Source: an uncultured Parabacteroides sp.
GTDB lineage: Bacteria > Bacteroidota > Bacteroidia > Bacteroidales > Tannerellaceae
Direction of reading: 5' to 3'
Assembly (NCBI GenBank): GCA_949298575.1
Contig: CASFXH010000003.1
Location: 1-64,000, forward strand
DNA length: 64,000 bases
Below, one piece after another: positions 8,137-17,756 of the stretch. The notes below the pieces were generated by a model, which saw only the letters and a program-made list of their open reading frames with translations, searched no databases and had not been told where the DNA came from. The position numbers and the translations under genes were made by a program. Within the stretch, counting starts at the first letter, position 1. The number at the start of each line of letters is the position of its first letter.

Positions 8137-9531
8137 ATGGATTTATTGAATGAATGGATCAGCGTAGTCAACGACTTTTTGTGGTCGTATGTCTTGGTTA
8201 TTTCGTTGGTGGGCTGTGCGGTCTTTTTTACGTTACGGAGTCGTTTCGTGCAATTTAGAATGTTGAAAGAGATGATCTTGCTGCTGGGCGAGTCGACCTC
8301 TACGGCGGCGGGGACTAAGCATATTTCTTCTTTTCAGGCATTCATGGTTTCGTTGGCCAGCCGTGTCGGGACAGGCAACCTGGCGGGGGTGGCGACGGCC
8401 GTGGCGATCGGTGGCCCGGGCGCCGTTTTCTGGATGTGGCTGATCGCCTTGCTGGGCTCGTCGAGCGCTTTTGTCGAGTCGACGCTCGCCCAATTGTATA
8501 AGCAAAAAGGAAAGGACTCGTTTATTGGCGGGCCGGCTTATTATATGGAAAAAGGTCTTGGGCGCCGATGGATGGGTGTCCTTTTCGCCGTCTTGATTTC
8601 CATTACTTTTGGATTCGCGTTCAATTCCGTGCAAAGCAATACGATTTGCGCGGCGTGGGATTCGGCCTTCGGCTTCGACCCGACTTGGATGGGCGTGATC
8701 CTGACGCTCGTGACGCTCGTGATCATATTCGGGGGTATCCAGCGGATCGCTCAGGTCAGCAGCGTCTTGGTGCCGGTGATGGCTTTGGGCTACATTTTGC
8801 TGGCCTTGGTCATCGTCGTGATGAATGCCAAGGAATTGCCGGAGGTGTTCGCCCGGATTATCGAGGGCGCCTTTAATTGGCACGCGGCGGCGGGTGGCGG
8901 TATTGGCGCGGCGATCATGCAGGGCATCAAGCGCGGTTTGTTCAGCAACGAGGCCGGTATGGGTTCGGCCCCGAATGTCGCGGCGACGGCGCATACCTCG
9001 CACCCCGTGAAACAAGGCTTGATCCAGGCGCTCGGCGTCTTTACGGACACTTTGGTGATTTGTACCTGCACGGCGTTTATCATCTTGTTTAGCGGCGTGC
9101 CCCTCGACGGGACGAGCAATGGCGTCCAACTGACGCAAGACGCCTTGGCGACCCAGGTGGGCGACGCGGGCCGCGTTTTCGTGGCCGTGGCGATCCTCCT
9201 TTTCGCCTTCAGCAGCATCATCGGCAATTATTATTATGGAGAGGCGAACATCCGTTTCATCACCCAGCGGAAAACCCCCATGTTCATTTATCGGATCTTG
9301 GTGGGCGGCATGGTGATGTTTGGGGCGCTGGCGAGCCTGGACCTGGCCTGGAGCTTGGCCGACGTGACCATGGCCTTGATGACGCTTTGCAACCTGGCGG
9401 CGATCGCGCCACTCAGCAAGCAAGCGTTTTTGTTGCTCGAGGATTATAGACGACAAAAGAAAGAGGGGCGCGATCCCGTATTCGATAAGAACCAGATTCC
9501 GGAACTGAGAGATAAAGCGGAATGTTGGTGA
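8137..9531 (+). CDS. Alanine/glycine:cation symporter (AGCS family)
   Basis: A 464-residue inner-membrane Na+ (or H+)-coupled alanine/glycine symporter of the AGCS/AlsT family. Characteristic motifs are SLASRVGTGNLAGVATA (around residue 75, the family signature) and GIKRGLFSNEAGMGSAPN (around 270). About ten hydrophobic helices alternate through the protein. I start at ATG 8137 (MDLLNEWISVVNDFLW); the longer in-frame extension starts next to the tandem array and adds no family sequence. The GH3-like gene follows at 47 bp. Confidence 0.9.
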   Translation: MDLLNEWISVVNDFLWSYVLVISLVGCAVFFTLRSRFVQFRMLKEMILLLGESTSTAAGTKHISSFQAFMVSLASRVGTGNLAGVATAVAIGGPGAVFWMWLIALLGSSSAFVESTLAQLYKQKGKDSFIGGPAYYMEKGLGRRWMGVLFAVLISITFGFAFNSVQSNTICAAWDSAFGFDPTWMGVILTLVTLVIIFGGIQRIAQVSSVLVPVMALGYILLALVIVVMNAKELPEVFARIIEGAFNWHAAAGGGIGAAIMQGIKRGLFSNEAGMGSAPNVAATAHTSHPVKQGLIQALGVFTDTLVICTCTAFIILFSGVPLDGTSNGVQLTQDALATQVGDAGRVFVAVAILLFAFSSIIGNYYYGEANIRFITQRKTPMFIYRILVGGMVMFGALASLDLAWSLADVTMALMTLCNLAAIAPLSKQAFLLLEDYRRQKKEGRDPVFDKNQIPELRDKAECW

Positions 9532-9578
9532 GAGGGGGAGAGGCCTAAACCAGTGATGACGTATAAAATGAGTGAATT

Positions 9579-11096
9579 ATGGACATTCTGACACGGACGA
9601 TTTCTCTTTTCTTTCAAAAGCGGATGAGCGCGATCGAACGTTTCGCCACCGAGCCGGATCTCATCCAGGAGCGCCAGTTGCGTTTCCTCTTGAACAAGGC
9701 GGGCGAGACGGAGTGGGGCAAGCGTTACGATTTCAAGAGCATCCGGAGCTATCCCGATTACCGGGAGCGGGTCCCGATCCAATCCTACGACGATTTGAAA
9801 CCGTTTATCAACCGGATGATCCGGGGCGAGAAAAATATCCTTTGGCCATCGACCGTCCATTGGTACGCGAAGAGCAGCGGGACGACGAGCGACAAGAGCA
9901 AGTTCCTGCCCGTCACCAACGAGATCCTGCACGGTTGCCATTACCAAGGAGGCTACGATACCGTGACCCTCTACCTCCGCGACCGTCCCGATAGCCGTTT
10001 CTTCGCGGGAAAAGGACTGATCTTGGGAGGGAGCCATAGCCTTTCGCCGCTCAACCGGCAGGCTCACCAGGGCGACCTCTCCGCGATCCTGATCCAGAAC
10101 ATCCCCGCGCTGGGAGGCCTGGTGCGGATTCCTGGCAAAAAGATTATCCTGATGGATGAGTGGGAAAGCAAGATCAAGGCCATCGTGGAGAGCACGTGGC
10201 GGAAGGACGTGACGAACCTCTCCGGCGTTCCCTCGTGGATGCTGGTCTTGCTCAAGGCGATTCTCCGGCGGGCGGGCAAGGAGGACTTGTCGGAAGTCTG
10301 GCCCCATCTTGAGGTTTTCTTCCATGGCGGAATCAGTTTCGAGCCTTACCGGGATCAATACAAGAGCCTGATTACCTCGCCGAGGATGCGTTATATGGAG
10401 ACCTACAACGCTTCGGAAGGTTTCTTCGGTTTGCAAGACGACCCCGGCGAGCGCACGCTTTTGCTCATGCTCGATTATGGCATTTTCTATGAGTTCATCC
10501 CGATGAGCGAGATCGGCGACCCGTCTCCGCGAGCCATTCCCTTGACGGAAGTGGAGGTGGGGACGAATTATGCCATGATCATCTCGACCGCCGGAGGCTT
10601 ATGGCGTTATGAGATTGGCGACACCGTGCGTTTCACTTCCACACGGCCTTATAAGTTCGTGATCTCCGGTCGCGTCAAGCATTTCATCAACGCGTTTGGC
10701 GAGGAATTGATGGTCAACAACGCCGACAAGGCCATCGCCATCGCGTGCCGGGAGACGGGCGCGGTGATCAAGGAATACACGGCCGCTCCCCTTTTCCTGC
10801 TCGACAAGGCGAAGGGGCGGCATCAATGGTTTATCGAGTTCGAGAAGATGCCGCCGTCGGTCGACGAGTTCGCCCGGTCGCTCGACGAGGCGCTCCAGTC
10901 GGTGAACTCCGACTACGAGGCGAAGCGTTATAAGGAAATCTCGCTCCAACCGCTCGAGGTGATCGTCGCCAAGCCCGGCGCCTTCTATAGCTGGTTGAGC
11001 GGCAAGGGCAAGTTGGGTGGGCAGCACAAGATCCCCCGGCTGAGCAACTCGCGGCAATACCTCGAGGAATTGCTCGAGATCAATCAATCGGAATGA
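9579..11096 (+). CDS. GH3 auxin-responsive-promoter family protein (ANL-like acyl-adenylase)
   Basis: A 505-residue protein of the GH3 superfamily. Plant GH3 enzymes are adenylate-forming acyl-amido synthetases; the bacterial members have no settled substrate. The ATP-binding loop YAKSSGTTSDKSKF (around residue 95) matches the family P-loop-like motif. The motif region YMETYNASEGFFG (around 275) and the following acidic/aromatic segment match the adenylation core, and a lysine-containing C-terminal subdomain starts near FVISGRVKHFINAFGEEL. ATG 9579 fits. cysS starts 35 bp downstream, so the two may be cotranscribed. Confidence 0.85.
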   Translation: MDILTRTISLFFQKRMSAIERFATEPDLIQERQLRFLLNKAGETEWGKRYDFKSIRSYPDYRERVPIQSYDDLKPFINRMIRGEKNILWPSTVHWYAKSSGTTSDKSKFLPVTNEILHGCHYQGGYDTVTLYLRDRPDSRFFAGKGLILGGSHSLSPLNRQAHQGDLSAILIQNIPALGGLVRIPGKKIILMDEWESKIKAIVESTWRKDVTNLSGVPSWMLVLLKAILRRAGKEDLSEVWPHLEVFFHGGISFEPYRDQYKSLITSPRMRYMETYNASEGFFGLQDDPGERTLLLMLDYGIFYEFIPMSEIGDPSPRAIPLTEVEVGTNYAMIISTAGGLWRYEIGDTVRFTSTRPYKFVISGRVKHFINAFGEELMVNNADKAIAIACRETGAVIKEYTAAPLFLLDKAKGRHQWFIEFEKMPPSVDEFARSLDEALQSVNSDYEAKRYKEISLQPLEVIVAKPGAFYSWLSGKGKLGGQHKIPRLSNSRQYLEELLEINQSE

Positions 11097-11131
11097 GTTT
11101 TTAGATTTTTAGAAAGCAAATACATGGTCCT

Positions 11132-12610
11132 ATGGAACAACAATTGAATATTTACAACACGCTTACCCGAAAGAAGGAAGCGTTCGTCCCGCTCCATGCC
11201 CCGCACGTGGGGATGTATGTTTGCGGGCCTACCGTTTATGGCGATCCCCATCTGGGGCACGCCCGTCCGGCGATCACTTTCGATCTCCTTTTCCGCTATT
11301 TGAAACATCTCGGCTATAAGGTCCGGTATGTCCGCAACATCACCGACGTCGGCCATCTGGAGCACGACGCCGACGACGGCGAGGACAAGATCGCCAAGAA
11401 AGCCCGCCTCGAGCAGCTGGAGCCGATGGAGGTGGCGCAATATTACACCCGCCGCTACCACGAGGCGATGACCGCCCTCAATGTCCTCCCGCCCAGCATC
11501 GAGCCTTGCGCCTCGGGCCATATCATCGAGCAAATCGGGCTGGTCAAGCGGATCTTGGACAATGGCTTCGCTTACGTGAGCGAGGGATCCGTCTATTTCG
11601 ACGTCGAGAAATACAACCAAAAGCATCGTTACGGCGTGCTTTCCGGGCGCGATATCGAGAACATGATCAACACGACCCGTGCGCTCGACGGGCAAGACGA
11701 GAAGCGCAACCCCATCGACTTCGCCCTTTGGAAAAAGGCCCAGCCCGAGCACATCATGCGCTGGCCCTCGCCCTGGAGCGATGGTTTCCCCGGCTGGCAT
11801 TGCGAGTGCACGGCGATGGGCAAGAAATACCTCGGCGAGCATTTCGATATCCACGGGGGCGGCATGGACTTGATTTTCCCGCACCACGAATGTGAGATCG
11901 CCCAGGCGGTCGCCTCGCAGGGCTCGGAGATGGTGCATTATTGGATGCACAACAACATGATCACCATCAACGGGCAAAAGATGGGCAAAAGTCTTGGCAA
12001 TTTCATTACGCTCAACGAGTTCTTTACCGGCGATCATCCGACGCTCGAACAAGCCTACTCGCCGATGACGATCCGTTTCTTCATCCTCCAGGCCCACTAC
12101 CGCAGCACCGTCGATTTCAGCAACGACGCCCTCCGCGCCGCCGAGAAGGGATTGGCCCGCCTGATGGAAGCTTACGGCCACCTGATGAAACTGACGCCCT
12201 CGGAGCACTCGACCATCGACGTGATCGGTCTCCGGCGGAAGTGTTACGACGCGATGAACGACGATCTTAATTCGCCGATCGTGATCTCGCACCTCTTCGA
12301 CGCCGCCCGCGCCATCAATTCCGTGAAAGACGGCAAGGCCACTTTCTCGGCCATCGATCTGGAAGAATTGCGGGAGACGTTCCAGCTCTTCCTCTTTGAC
12401 TTGCTCGGCTTGAAGGACGAGAGCGCCGGCGCCGCGAGCGACACCCAGACGGAAGCCTTCCGCCGGGCCGTCGACTTGCTCCTGGCCGTCCGCCAGCAAG
12501 CGAAAGCCAACAAGGACTGGGCGACGAGCGACAAGATCCGCGACGAGCTGACCGCCGCCGGCTTCGAGATCAAGGACACGAAGACTGGCGCCGAGTGGCG
12601 CTTGGGCTAA
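11132..12610 (+). CDS. cysS: Cysteinyl-tRNA synthetase
   Basis: A 492-residue class I aminoacyl-tRNA synthetase that charges tRNA-Cys. The zinc-binding CGPTVYG start, the HIGH-type [10 protein letters not shown], the second zinc ligands (GWHCECTAM and HHECEIAQ) and a KMGKSLGN version of KMSKS are all present. Length is normal for the family, with the C-terminal anticodon-binding helices at residues ~350-490. The stop precedes a 41/42-bp tandem array. Confidence 0.97.
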   Translation: MEQQLNIYNTLTRKKEAFVPLHAPHVGMYVCGPTVYGDPHLGHARPAITFDLLFRYLKHLGYKVRYVRNITDVGHLEHDADDGEDKIAKKARLEQLEPMEVAQYYTRRYHEAMTALNVLPPSIEPCASGHIIEQIGLVKRILDNGFAYVSEGSVYFDVEKYNQKHRYGVLSGRDIENMINTTRALDGQDEKRNPIDFALWKKAQPEHIMRWPSPWSDGFPGWHCECTAMGKKYLGEHFDIHGGGMDLIFPHHECEIAQAVASQGSEMVHYWMHNNMITINGQKMGKSLGNFITLNEFFTGDHPTLEQAYSPMTIRFFILQAHYRSTVDFSNDALRAAEKGLARLMEAYGHLMKLTPSEHSTIDVIGLRRKCYDAMNDDLNSPIVISHLFDAARAINSVKDGKATFSAIDLEELRETFQLFLFDLLGLKDESAGAASDTQTEAFRRAVDLLLAVRQQAKANKDWATSDKIRDELTAAGFEIKDTKTGAEWRLG

Positions 12611-12670
12611 AAGCGTTCGCGAGGGGCCGTCGTAGGCCTCGTTCGGCCTTTCGCGAGTCGCGCCGAGGCA

Positions 12671-12947
12671 TTGTAGGGCTACAGCGGGGCTGCGCGGGTC
12701 GCGCCGAGGCGTTGTAGGGGTACAGCGGGGCTTCGCGAGGTCGCGCGGGGCCATTGTAGGGGTACAGCGGGGCTTCGCGAGGTCGCGCGGGGCCATTGTA
12801 GGGGTACAGCGGGGCTTCGCGAGTCGCGCCGAGGCGTTGTAGGGGTACAACGGGGCTTCGCGAGGTCGCGCAGGGCCATTGTAGGGGTACAGCGGGGCTT
12901 CGCGAGTCGCGCCGAGGCGTTGTAGGGGTACAGCGGGGCGACCACGT
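12671..12947. repeat. 41/42-bp intergenic tandem array with two unit types
   Basis: TTGTAGG(G)G begins units at 12671, 12712, 12754, 12796, 12837, 12879 and 12920, in steps of 41, 42, 42, 41, 42, 41. Two unit versions occur: 41-bp units ending GTCGCGCCGAGGCG and 42-bp units ending GGTCGCGCGGGGCCA. A degraded partial unit precedes the first copy. The array fills the 450-bp gap between cysS and the esterase gene. Stop-free frames across it are repeat artefacts. Confidence 0.95.
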
Positions 12948-13060
12948 GGTGTTTTTCCCAAAATTCGAAAAACGGGAAACGGTAGGAAATCAGAAGAAAA
13001 ATCCGTAATATCGCGAACGATTGAAACAAACAAAGTTTAACCTTAAATGACAAAAGGAAA

Positions 13061-14743
13061 ATGGATAGACGACAATTCATGAAAAACGTCGGCCTTGGCA
13101 CGGCGTTGATCGGGGCGGGAGGTCTGGTGACGGCTCCCGCGTGCGGTTCAGGACCAGCGAACGCGGCGACGGGCACGGCGTCGGGCGGCGCGGACGATCA
13201 AGTCCTCTTCATCGGCGATGACATCGCGATCGCCCAAACACAGTATGGTAAGGTGCAGGGCTACATCCTGAACAACGTGTACACCTTCCTGGGAATCCCT
13301 TACGGCGCGGACACCTCCGGAAAGAACCGCTTTATGCCTCCCCAGAAGCCGGAGCCTTGGACGGGCACGCGCCCCGCGCTCTTCTATGGCAACTGCGCTC
13401 CGCAAAACATGAAAAACAAGTGGGGCAACAACTATTACACCTTCTCGGACCATTGGAATTACTACGACGTGAGCGAGGATTGCCTTTGCCTCAACGTCTG
13501 GACGCCCGCCTTGGCCGACGGGAAGAAGCGGCCGGTGCTGGTCTGGCTCCACGGCGGCGGCTTCACGAGCGGCAATGGCATTGAGCAAGATGGTTATCAT
13601 GGCGAGAACCTGAGCCGCGCGGGCGACATCGTGTTCTGCTCCATCAACCACCGCTTGGGCCCGATCGGCTTCTCGGACCTCTCGGCGGTAGGCGGCGAGA
13701 AATACAAGGATTCCGGCAACGTGGGGATGCTCGACATCGTCGCCGCCCTGCAATGGGTCCACGACAACATCGCGAACTTCGGGGGCGATCCGGACAACGT
13801 CACGATCATCGGCCAGTCGGGTGGTGGCGCGAAGGTCTGCATCACGGCCGCCATGCCCGGCGCGAAGGGATTGGTGCATAAGGCGGTGGCGCTGAGCGGC
13901 TCCTCGATCGGGGCGATGGACCAGAAAGTTTCCCGGAAGATCGGCGAGTATATCTTGAAAGAGGCGGGCCTCACGGCCGCGCAGATCGACAAGTTGCAAG
14001 AGATCCCTTGGGAAGAGTACCTGGAGATCGCCAACCGGGCCAGCGCGAGGTATTGGAAAGAGCAGGGGACGGAAGGACGTCGCGGCGGTTTCAGCCCCGT
14101 CGCCGATGGACGCAACATCCCGATCGGCCAATTCTATTCGGCCGAGAACAGCGCTAACGCGCCGCAGATCCCGATGATTTTCTGTACGACCTTCCATGAG
14201 ATGAGCCCAAACCGGGGCGACGCCTCGTTGGAGTCGATCACGAAAGAAGGCGTGGTCGAGAAGATCAAGGCCCGCTATGGCGACAAGTCGGAGGCCATTG
14301 TCGACGCTTACGCGAAATGTTTCCCCGACAAGCGGCCGATCGAGCTTTGGGCGCTGATCTCCTCGTCGCGCGCCGGCGTTGTCCGCTCGGCCAACGCCAA
14401 GTTGGCGCAGGGGCAGCCCGTCTACGTGGCGTGGTTCGGTTGGTGTCCGCCGTTGTTCGACAACCGGATGCGGGCGTTCCACTGTCTCGATATCTGCTTC
14501 TGGTTCAAGAATACCGACCGGATGTATACGCATACGGGTGGCGGACGTGTCCCACGGGCGTTGTCCGATAAGATGTCGGAAGCCCTCCTGAACTTCATGC
14601 GCAAGGGCGACCCGAACGGCGGCACGCTACCGACCTGGCCGAAGTACACGGAGGCGAACGGCGAGGTGATGATCCTCGACAACACTTGTGAGGTGAAGAA
14701 CGACCCCGATCGCGAGGCTCGGAAAGCGTTCGGTGAGGCGTAA
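13061..14743 (+). CDS. Type B carboxylesterase with Tat-like signal
   Basis: A 560-residue alpha/beta-hydrolase of the carboxylesterase type B family (para-nitrobenzyl esterase-like). The N-terminus has a twin-arginine motif (DRRQFMKNVG), a hydrophobic segment and a possible lipobox (TAPAC), suggesting Tat export and perhaps lipidation. The family start YGKVQGYILNNVYTFLGIPYG is followed by EDCLCLNVW and the oxyanion-hole HGGGF. The nucleophile Ser lies in GQSGGGAK, against the usual GESAG. The catalytic His is likely in FHCLDICFWF. The acidic member, usually in a GxNxxE context, is less clear (TTFHEMSP). The substrate is unknown. It converges with the guanylyltransferase gene at a terminator. 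Confidence 0.87.
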   Translation: MDRRQFMKNVGLGTALIGAGGLVTAPACGSGPANAATGTASGGADDQVLFIGDDIAIAQTQYGKVQGYILNNVYTFLGIPYGADTSGKNRFMPPQKPEPWTGTRPALFYGNCAPQNMKNKWGNNYYTFSDHWNYYDVSEDCLCLNVWTPALADGKKRPVLVWLHGGGFTSGNGIEQDGYHGENLSRAGDIVFCSINHRLGPIGFSDLSAVGGEKYKDSGNVGMLDIVAALQWVHDNIANFGGDPDNVTIIGQSGGGAKVCITAAMPGAKGLVHKAVALSGSSIGAMDQKVSRKIGEYILKEAGLTAAQIDKLQEIPWEEYLEIANRASARYWKEQGTEGRRGGFSPVADGRNIPIGQFYSAENSANAPQIPMIFCTTFHEMSPNRGDASLESITKEGVVEKIKARYGDKSEAIVDAYAKCFPDKRPIELWALISSSRAGVVRSANAKLAQGQPVYVAWFGWCPPLFDNRMRAFHCLDICFWFKNTDRMYTHTGGGRVPRALSDKMSEALLNFMRKGDPNGGTLPTWPKYTEANGEVMILDNTCEVKNDPDREARKAFGEA

Positions 14744-14763
14744 GATGATCGCTATATAATAAT

Positions 14764-14806
14764 AAGGAAAGGCACGTCCGGATTCGTTTCCAGCGTGCCT
14801 TTCCTT
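14764..14806. terminator. Bidirectional intrinsic terminator
   Basis: A perfect 13-bp stem: AAGGAAAGGCACG (14764-14776) and CGTGCCTTTCCTT (14794-14806). It sits between the converging esterase and guanylyltransferase genes. Confidence 0.8.
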
Positions 14807-14828
14807 TACATGGAAGGATTAAAAAGTT

Positions 14829-15911
14829 TTATTTGAATTCTTTGCCGTATTTCATTTGGGCGTCGGCCACGAATTGCTTGATGCGTTGCTCGTCGCCCAT
14901 GCGGCAGATGAGCAAGACGTTGCCCGACTCGGCGATGATGCAGTTGTCGATGCCCTGGATGACGGTCAGGCGCTTGGGGTCGTCGATCGCGATCACGTTG
15001 CGTTCGCTTTCGTAGAGCATCGTTTCCCCCTTGCTGATGATGACGTTGCCATTCTCGTTTTTCTCCGCCATGTCGTATAAGGACCCCCAAGTCCCGACGT
15101 CGGCCCACCCGAAATCGACACACAGCATGTAGACGTTGTCCGCCTTCTCCATGATGCCGTAATCCACGGAGATGTTGCGGCAATAGGGATATTGCTCGTT
15201 GATGAATTTCCGTTCGTTCGGCGTGTTGAACTTGTCCAGCCCCATGTTGAAGCGCAAGGTGATGTCGGGCATATACCGCTCGAAAGCTTTCAGGATGGTG
15301 TTGACGTTCCACAAGAACAACCCGGAGTTCCAGAAGAACTCGCCACTTTGGACGAAGACTTTCGCCATCTCCAGATTGGGCTTTTCGGTGAATGTCTTGA
15401 CTTTCGTGAATTCGCCTTGGGTTTGCTCACTGCTTTGGATGTAGCCATAGCCCGTCTCGGGTCGGCTGGGTTTGATGCCCAACGTCACGAGGGCGTCGTG
15501 ATGTTTCACGAATTCAAGCCCCTTTTTCACGTCGTTCAAGAAAACATCTTCCTTGATGATAAGATGATCGGTCGGTGCGACCACGATGTTCGCTTCCGGG
15601 TCGCGAGCCCGGATGTGGTAAGCGGCGTACGCGACGCAAGGGGCCGTGTTCAGCCGCGTGGGTTCCAGCAATATCTGTTGATCCGGCAATTCCGGCAATT
15701 GAGCCTTGACCAACGCCTCGTAGGCGACGTTTGTCACTACATAGATGTTTTCCAGTGGGATAATTTTGATAAACCGGTCAAAAGTCATTTGCAGCAAAGT
15801 CCGCCCTGATCCAAAGAAATCAAGGAATTGTTTCGGATAGTTCTCTCTGCTGAATGGCCAGAAGCGGCTCCCGATACCGCCGCCCATGATCACGCAATAA
15901 TTATTTTCCAT
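14829..15911 (-). CDS. manC: Mannose-1-phosphate guanylyltransferase
   Basis: A 360-residue nucleotidyltransferase making GDP-mannose from mannose 1-phosphate and GTP, for polysaccharide and glycoprotein glycosylation. The activated-sugar start motif GGGIGSRFWPFSRENYPKQF, the FFWNSGLFLWN segment and VDFGWADVGTWGSLYD are diagnostic. It is the short form, without the phosphomannose isomerase domain of bifunctional AlgA/ManC proteins. ATG 15911 fits the family. Upstream on its strand is a TATATTTG -7-like element. Confidence 0.93.
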   Translation of the reverse strand: MENNYCVIMGGGIGSRFWPFSRENYPKQFLDFFGSGRTLLQMTFDRFIKIIPLENIYVVTNVAYEALVKAQLPELPDQQILLEPTRLNTAPCVAYAAYHIRARDPEANIVVAPTDHLIIKEDVFLNDVKKGLEFVKHHDALVTLGIKPSRPETGYGYIQSSEQTQGEFTKVKTFTEKPNLEMAKVFVQSGEFFWNSGLFLWNVNTILKAFERYMPDITLRFNMGLDKFNTPNERKFINEQYPYCRNISVDYGIMEKADNVYMLCVDFGWADVGTWGSLYDMAEKNENGNVIISKGETMLYESERNVIAIDDPKRLTVIQGIDNCIIAESGNVLLICRMGDEQRIKQFVADAQMKYGKEFK

Positions 15912-15941
15912 GAATGATTGGCATTATTAATTTCGTTTCCA

Positions 15942-15949
15942 CAAATATA
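15942..15949 (-). promoter_or_regulatory. -7 element upstream of manC
   Basis: On the minus strand 15949-15942 reads TATATTTG, matching the Bacteroidetes TAnnTTTG -7 consensus, about 30 bp before the ATG. The -33 partner is not clear. Confidence 0.4.
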
Positions 15950-16009
15950 GGCAAATAATTTCACCAACACCGCAAAGATTCTTTTTTTCTGAAAAAATAG
16001 CGGGAGCAC

Positions 16010-16039
16010 TTGCGAATTAGAAAAAAGGCAGTACCTTTG
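16010..16039 (+). promoter_or_regulatory. Promoter of the tRNA-Leu pair
   Basis: TTG at 16010-16012 and TACCTTTG at 16032-16039, 19 bp apart, match the Bacteroidetes -33/-7 consensus. The first tRNA begins 36 bp further on. Confidence 0.7.
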
Positions 16040-16075
16040 CGGCACGATTCTGGAAAGGACGTTTGTTGAGGACAA

Positions 16076-16159
16076 GCCCAGATGGCGGAATTGGTAGACG
16101 CGCTGGTCTCAAACACCAGTGGATTCACTTCCATGCCGGTTCGATCCCGGCTCTGGGTA
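16076..16159 (+). tRNA. tRNA-Leu (CAA)
   Basis: An 84-nt class II tRNA with a long variable arm. The acceptor pairs GCCCAGA with TCTGGGT, leaving a G1-U72 wobble. The anticodon stem CTGGT/ACCAG closes the loop CTCAAAC, giving anticodon CAA, and the T-arm is GGTTCGATCCC-like. CCA is not encoded. Confidence 0.95.
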
Positions 16160-16236
16160 CACGGGAATCGGTCGAGAAGATTGCTTTCCCGTGGAAGAGG
16201 GGAGTGCCTCAGCGTTCGTTTTCGGGAATCACCCAG

Positions 16237-16320
16237 GCCCAGATGGCGGAATTGGTAGACGCGCTGGTCTCAAACACCAGTGGATTCACTTCCATGCCGG
16301 TTCGATCCCGGCTCTGGGTA
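16237..16320 (+). tRNA. tRNA-Leu (CAA), second identical copy
   Basis: It is identical over 84 nt to the copy at 16076 and separated from it by 77 nt. The two are presumably cotranscribed from the single promoter at 16010-16039. The anticodon CAA is at 16271-16273. Confidence 0.95.
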
Positions 16321-16390
16321 CTTAGGAAGAAGGCTGATAGTCGAAAGATTATCGGCCTTTCTTATTTAATATATTTATGTAGGAATAATT

Positions 16391-17674
16391 ATGTTGAAAA
16401 AATTATTTGGATTCGATCCGTCGGTCAATTCAGTGAGGACGGAGGTGCTCGCTGGGATCACGACGTTTCTCACGATGGCTTATATTTTGGCCGTCAACCC
16501 CGATATCCTGAGCGCGTCGGGCATGGATAAGGGAGCCGTGTTCACCGCGACCGTGGTCGCTTCCATCATTGGGACCGTATTGATGGCCGTGTTCGCCAAA
16601 TTGCCTTTCGGGTTGGCGCCGGGCATGGGGCTCAACGCCTTTTTCGCTTATACGGTTTGCCTCAGCATGGGCTATTCGTGGCAATTCGCCTTGACAGCGG
16701 TCCTGATCGAGGGGGTGATTTTCATCATTCTTACATTGACCAATCTGCGAGAGGCCATTGTCAATGCCATCCCGCTCACGTTAAAGAACGCGATCAGTGC
16801 GGGCATAGGTTTGTATATCGCCTTTATCGGACTGAAGAACGCGGGAATCATCGTGAGCAACGACGCCACGCTCGTTGGTTTGGGCGACCTGACGGCAGGC
16901 TCGGGATTGTTGGGCGCCATTGGGTTAGTGTTGACTTCCGTACTGCTAATCTTCAACGTGCGGGGCGCCTTGCTTTGGGGAATTATCGCTACGGCCGCGA
17001 TCGGGATTCCGATGGGATTGACTCGCTTTGAAGGGGTGATGAGCGCCCCGCCGTCGCTTGAGCCTATTTTCTTCCAGTTTGATTTCGAACACATCTTCTC
17101 GGGCGAGATGGTCTTTGTGGTCTTTACGTTTTTATTTGTGGATATGTTCGACACGATTGGGACGCTGGTGGGCGTTTGCGCGAAGGCGGGGATGCTGAAA
17201 AACGGGAAAATCCCGAACGTGAAGAGCGCCTTCATGGCTGATGCCGTGGCGACGACCGCCGGCGCCATGCTTGGTACGAGTACCGTGACGACCTTCGTGG
17301 AGAGCGCCGCCGGCGTGGGCGAAGGGGGCCGCACGGGATTGACGGCTTTCACGACTGCCATCTGCTTCCTCTTCGCGCTGTTTTTCTCCCCGCTCTTCTT
17401 GGCGGTGCCCGGAGCGGCGACGGCACCCGTTTTGGTCTTGGTCGGCGTGATGATGATGACATCTATCAAGCGTGTCGAGTTCGACGATTATTCGGAAGCG
17501 ATCCCGGCGTTCCTCTGCGTCTTGTTCATGCCTTTAGCGTACAGCATTTCCGATGGTATTGTGATAGGCCTGATCAGCTATGTGTTGTTGAATTTGCTGA
17601 CAGGCAAGCGCGAGAAACTGACGCTGGCGATGTACGTGCTGGCCGTGCTGTTTTTGTTTAAATTCTTGATGTAG
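16391..17674 (+). CDS. NCS2-family purine permease (guanine/hypoxanthine type)
   Basis: A 427-residue inner-membrane nucleobase transporter of the AzgA/PbuG branch of NCS2. Diagnostic stretches are FLTMAYILAVNPDILSASGM near the N-terminus, GLAPGMGLNAFFAYTVC (around residue 75), the LFVDMFDTIGTLVGVCAKAG motif around 250 and GTSTVTTFVESAAGVGEGGRTG around 295. It has twelve to fourteen hydrophobic helices and probably imports guanine, hypoxanthine or adenine with a proton. The ATG at 16391 lies 70 bp after the second tRNA-Leu. Confidence 0.93.
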   Translation: MLKKLFGFDPSVNSVRTEVLAGITTFLTMAYILAVNPDILSASGMDKGAVFTATVVASIIGTVLMAVFAKLPFGLAPGMGLNAFFAYTVCLSMGYSWQFALTAVLIEGVIFIILTLTNLREAIVNAIPLTLKNAISAGIGLYIAFIGLKNAGIIVSNDATLVGLGDLTAGSGLLGAIGLVLTSVLLIFNVRGALLWGIIATAAIGIPMGLTRFEGVMSAPPSLEPIFFQFDFEHIFSGEMVFVVFTFLFVDMFDTIGTLVGVCAKAGMLKNGKIPNVKSAFMADAVATTAGAMLGTSTVTTFVESAAGVGEGGRTGLTAFTTAICFLFALFFSPLFLAVPGAATAPVLVLVGVMMMTSIKRVEFDDYSEAIPAFLCVLFMPLAYSISDGIVIGLISYVLLNLLTGKREKLTLAMYVLAVLFLFKFLM

Positions 17675-17756
17675 TTTGTCCGTATTCCCCATCATTTGCT
17701 TATATTCGCGGGAAATGCGTTTTTACGCGGCAAGTACGAACTAAATCAGATTAAAA

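Noticed and set aside
11084..13033. 649-codon minus-strand open frame
   Set aside because: It lies antisense to cysS and crosses the tandem array; the product has no family features while cysS is complete.
12679..13176. 165-codon minus-strand open frame
   Set aside because: Repeat artefact of the 41/42-bp array plus antisense of the esterase start.
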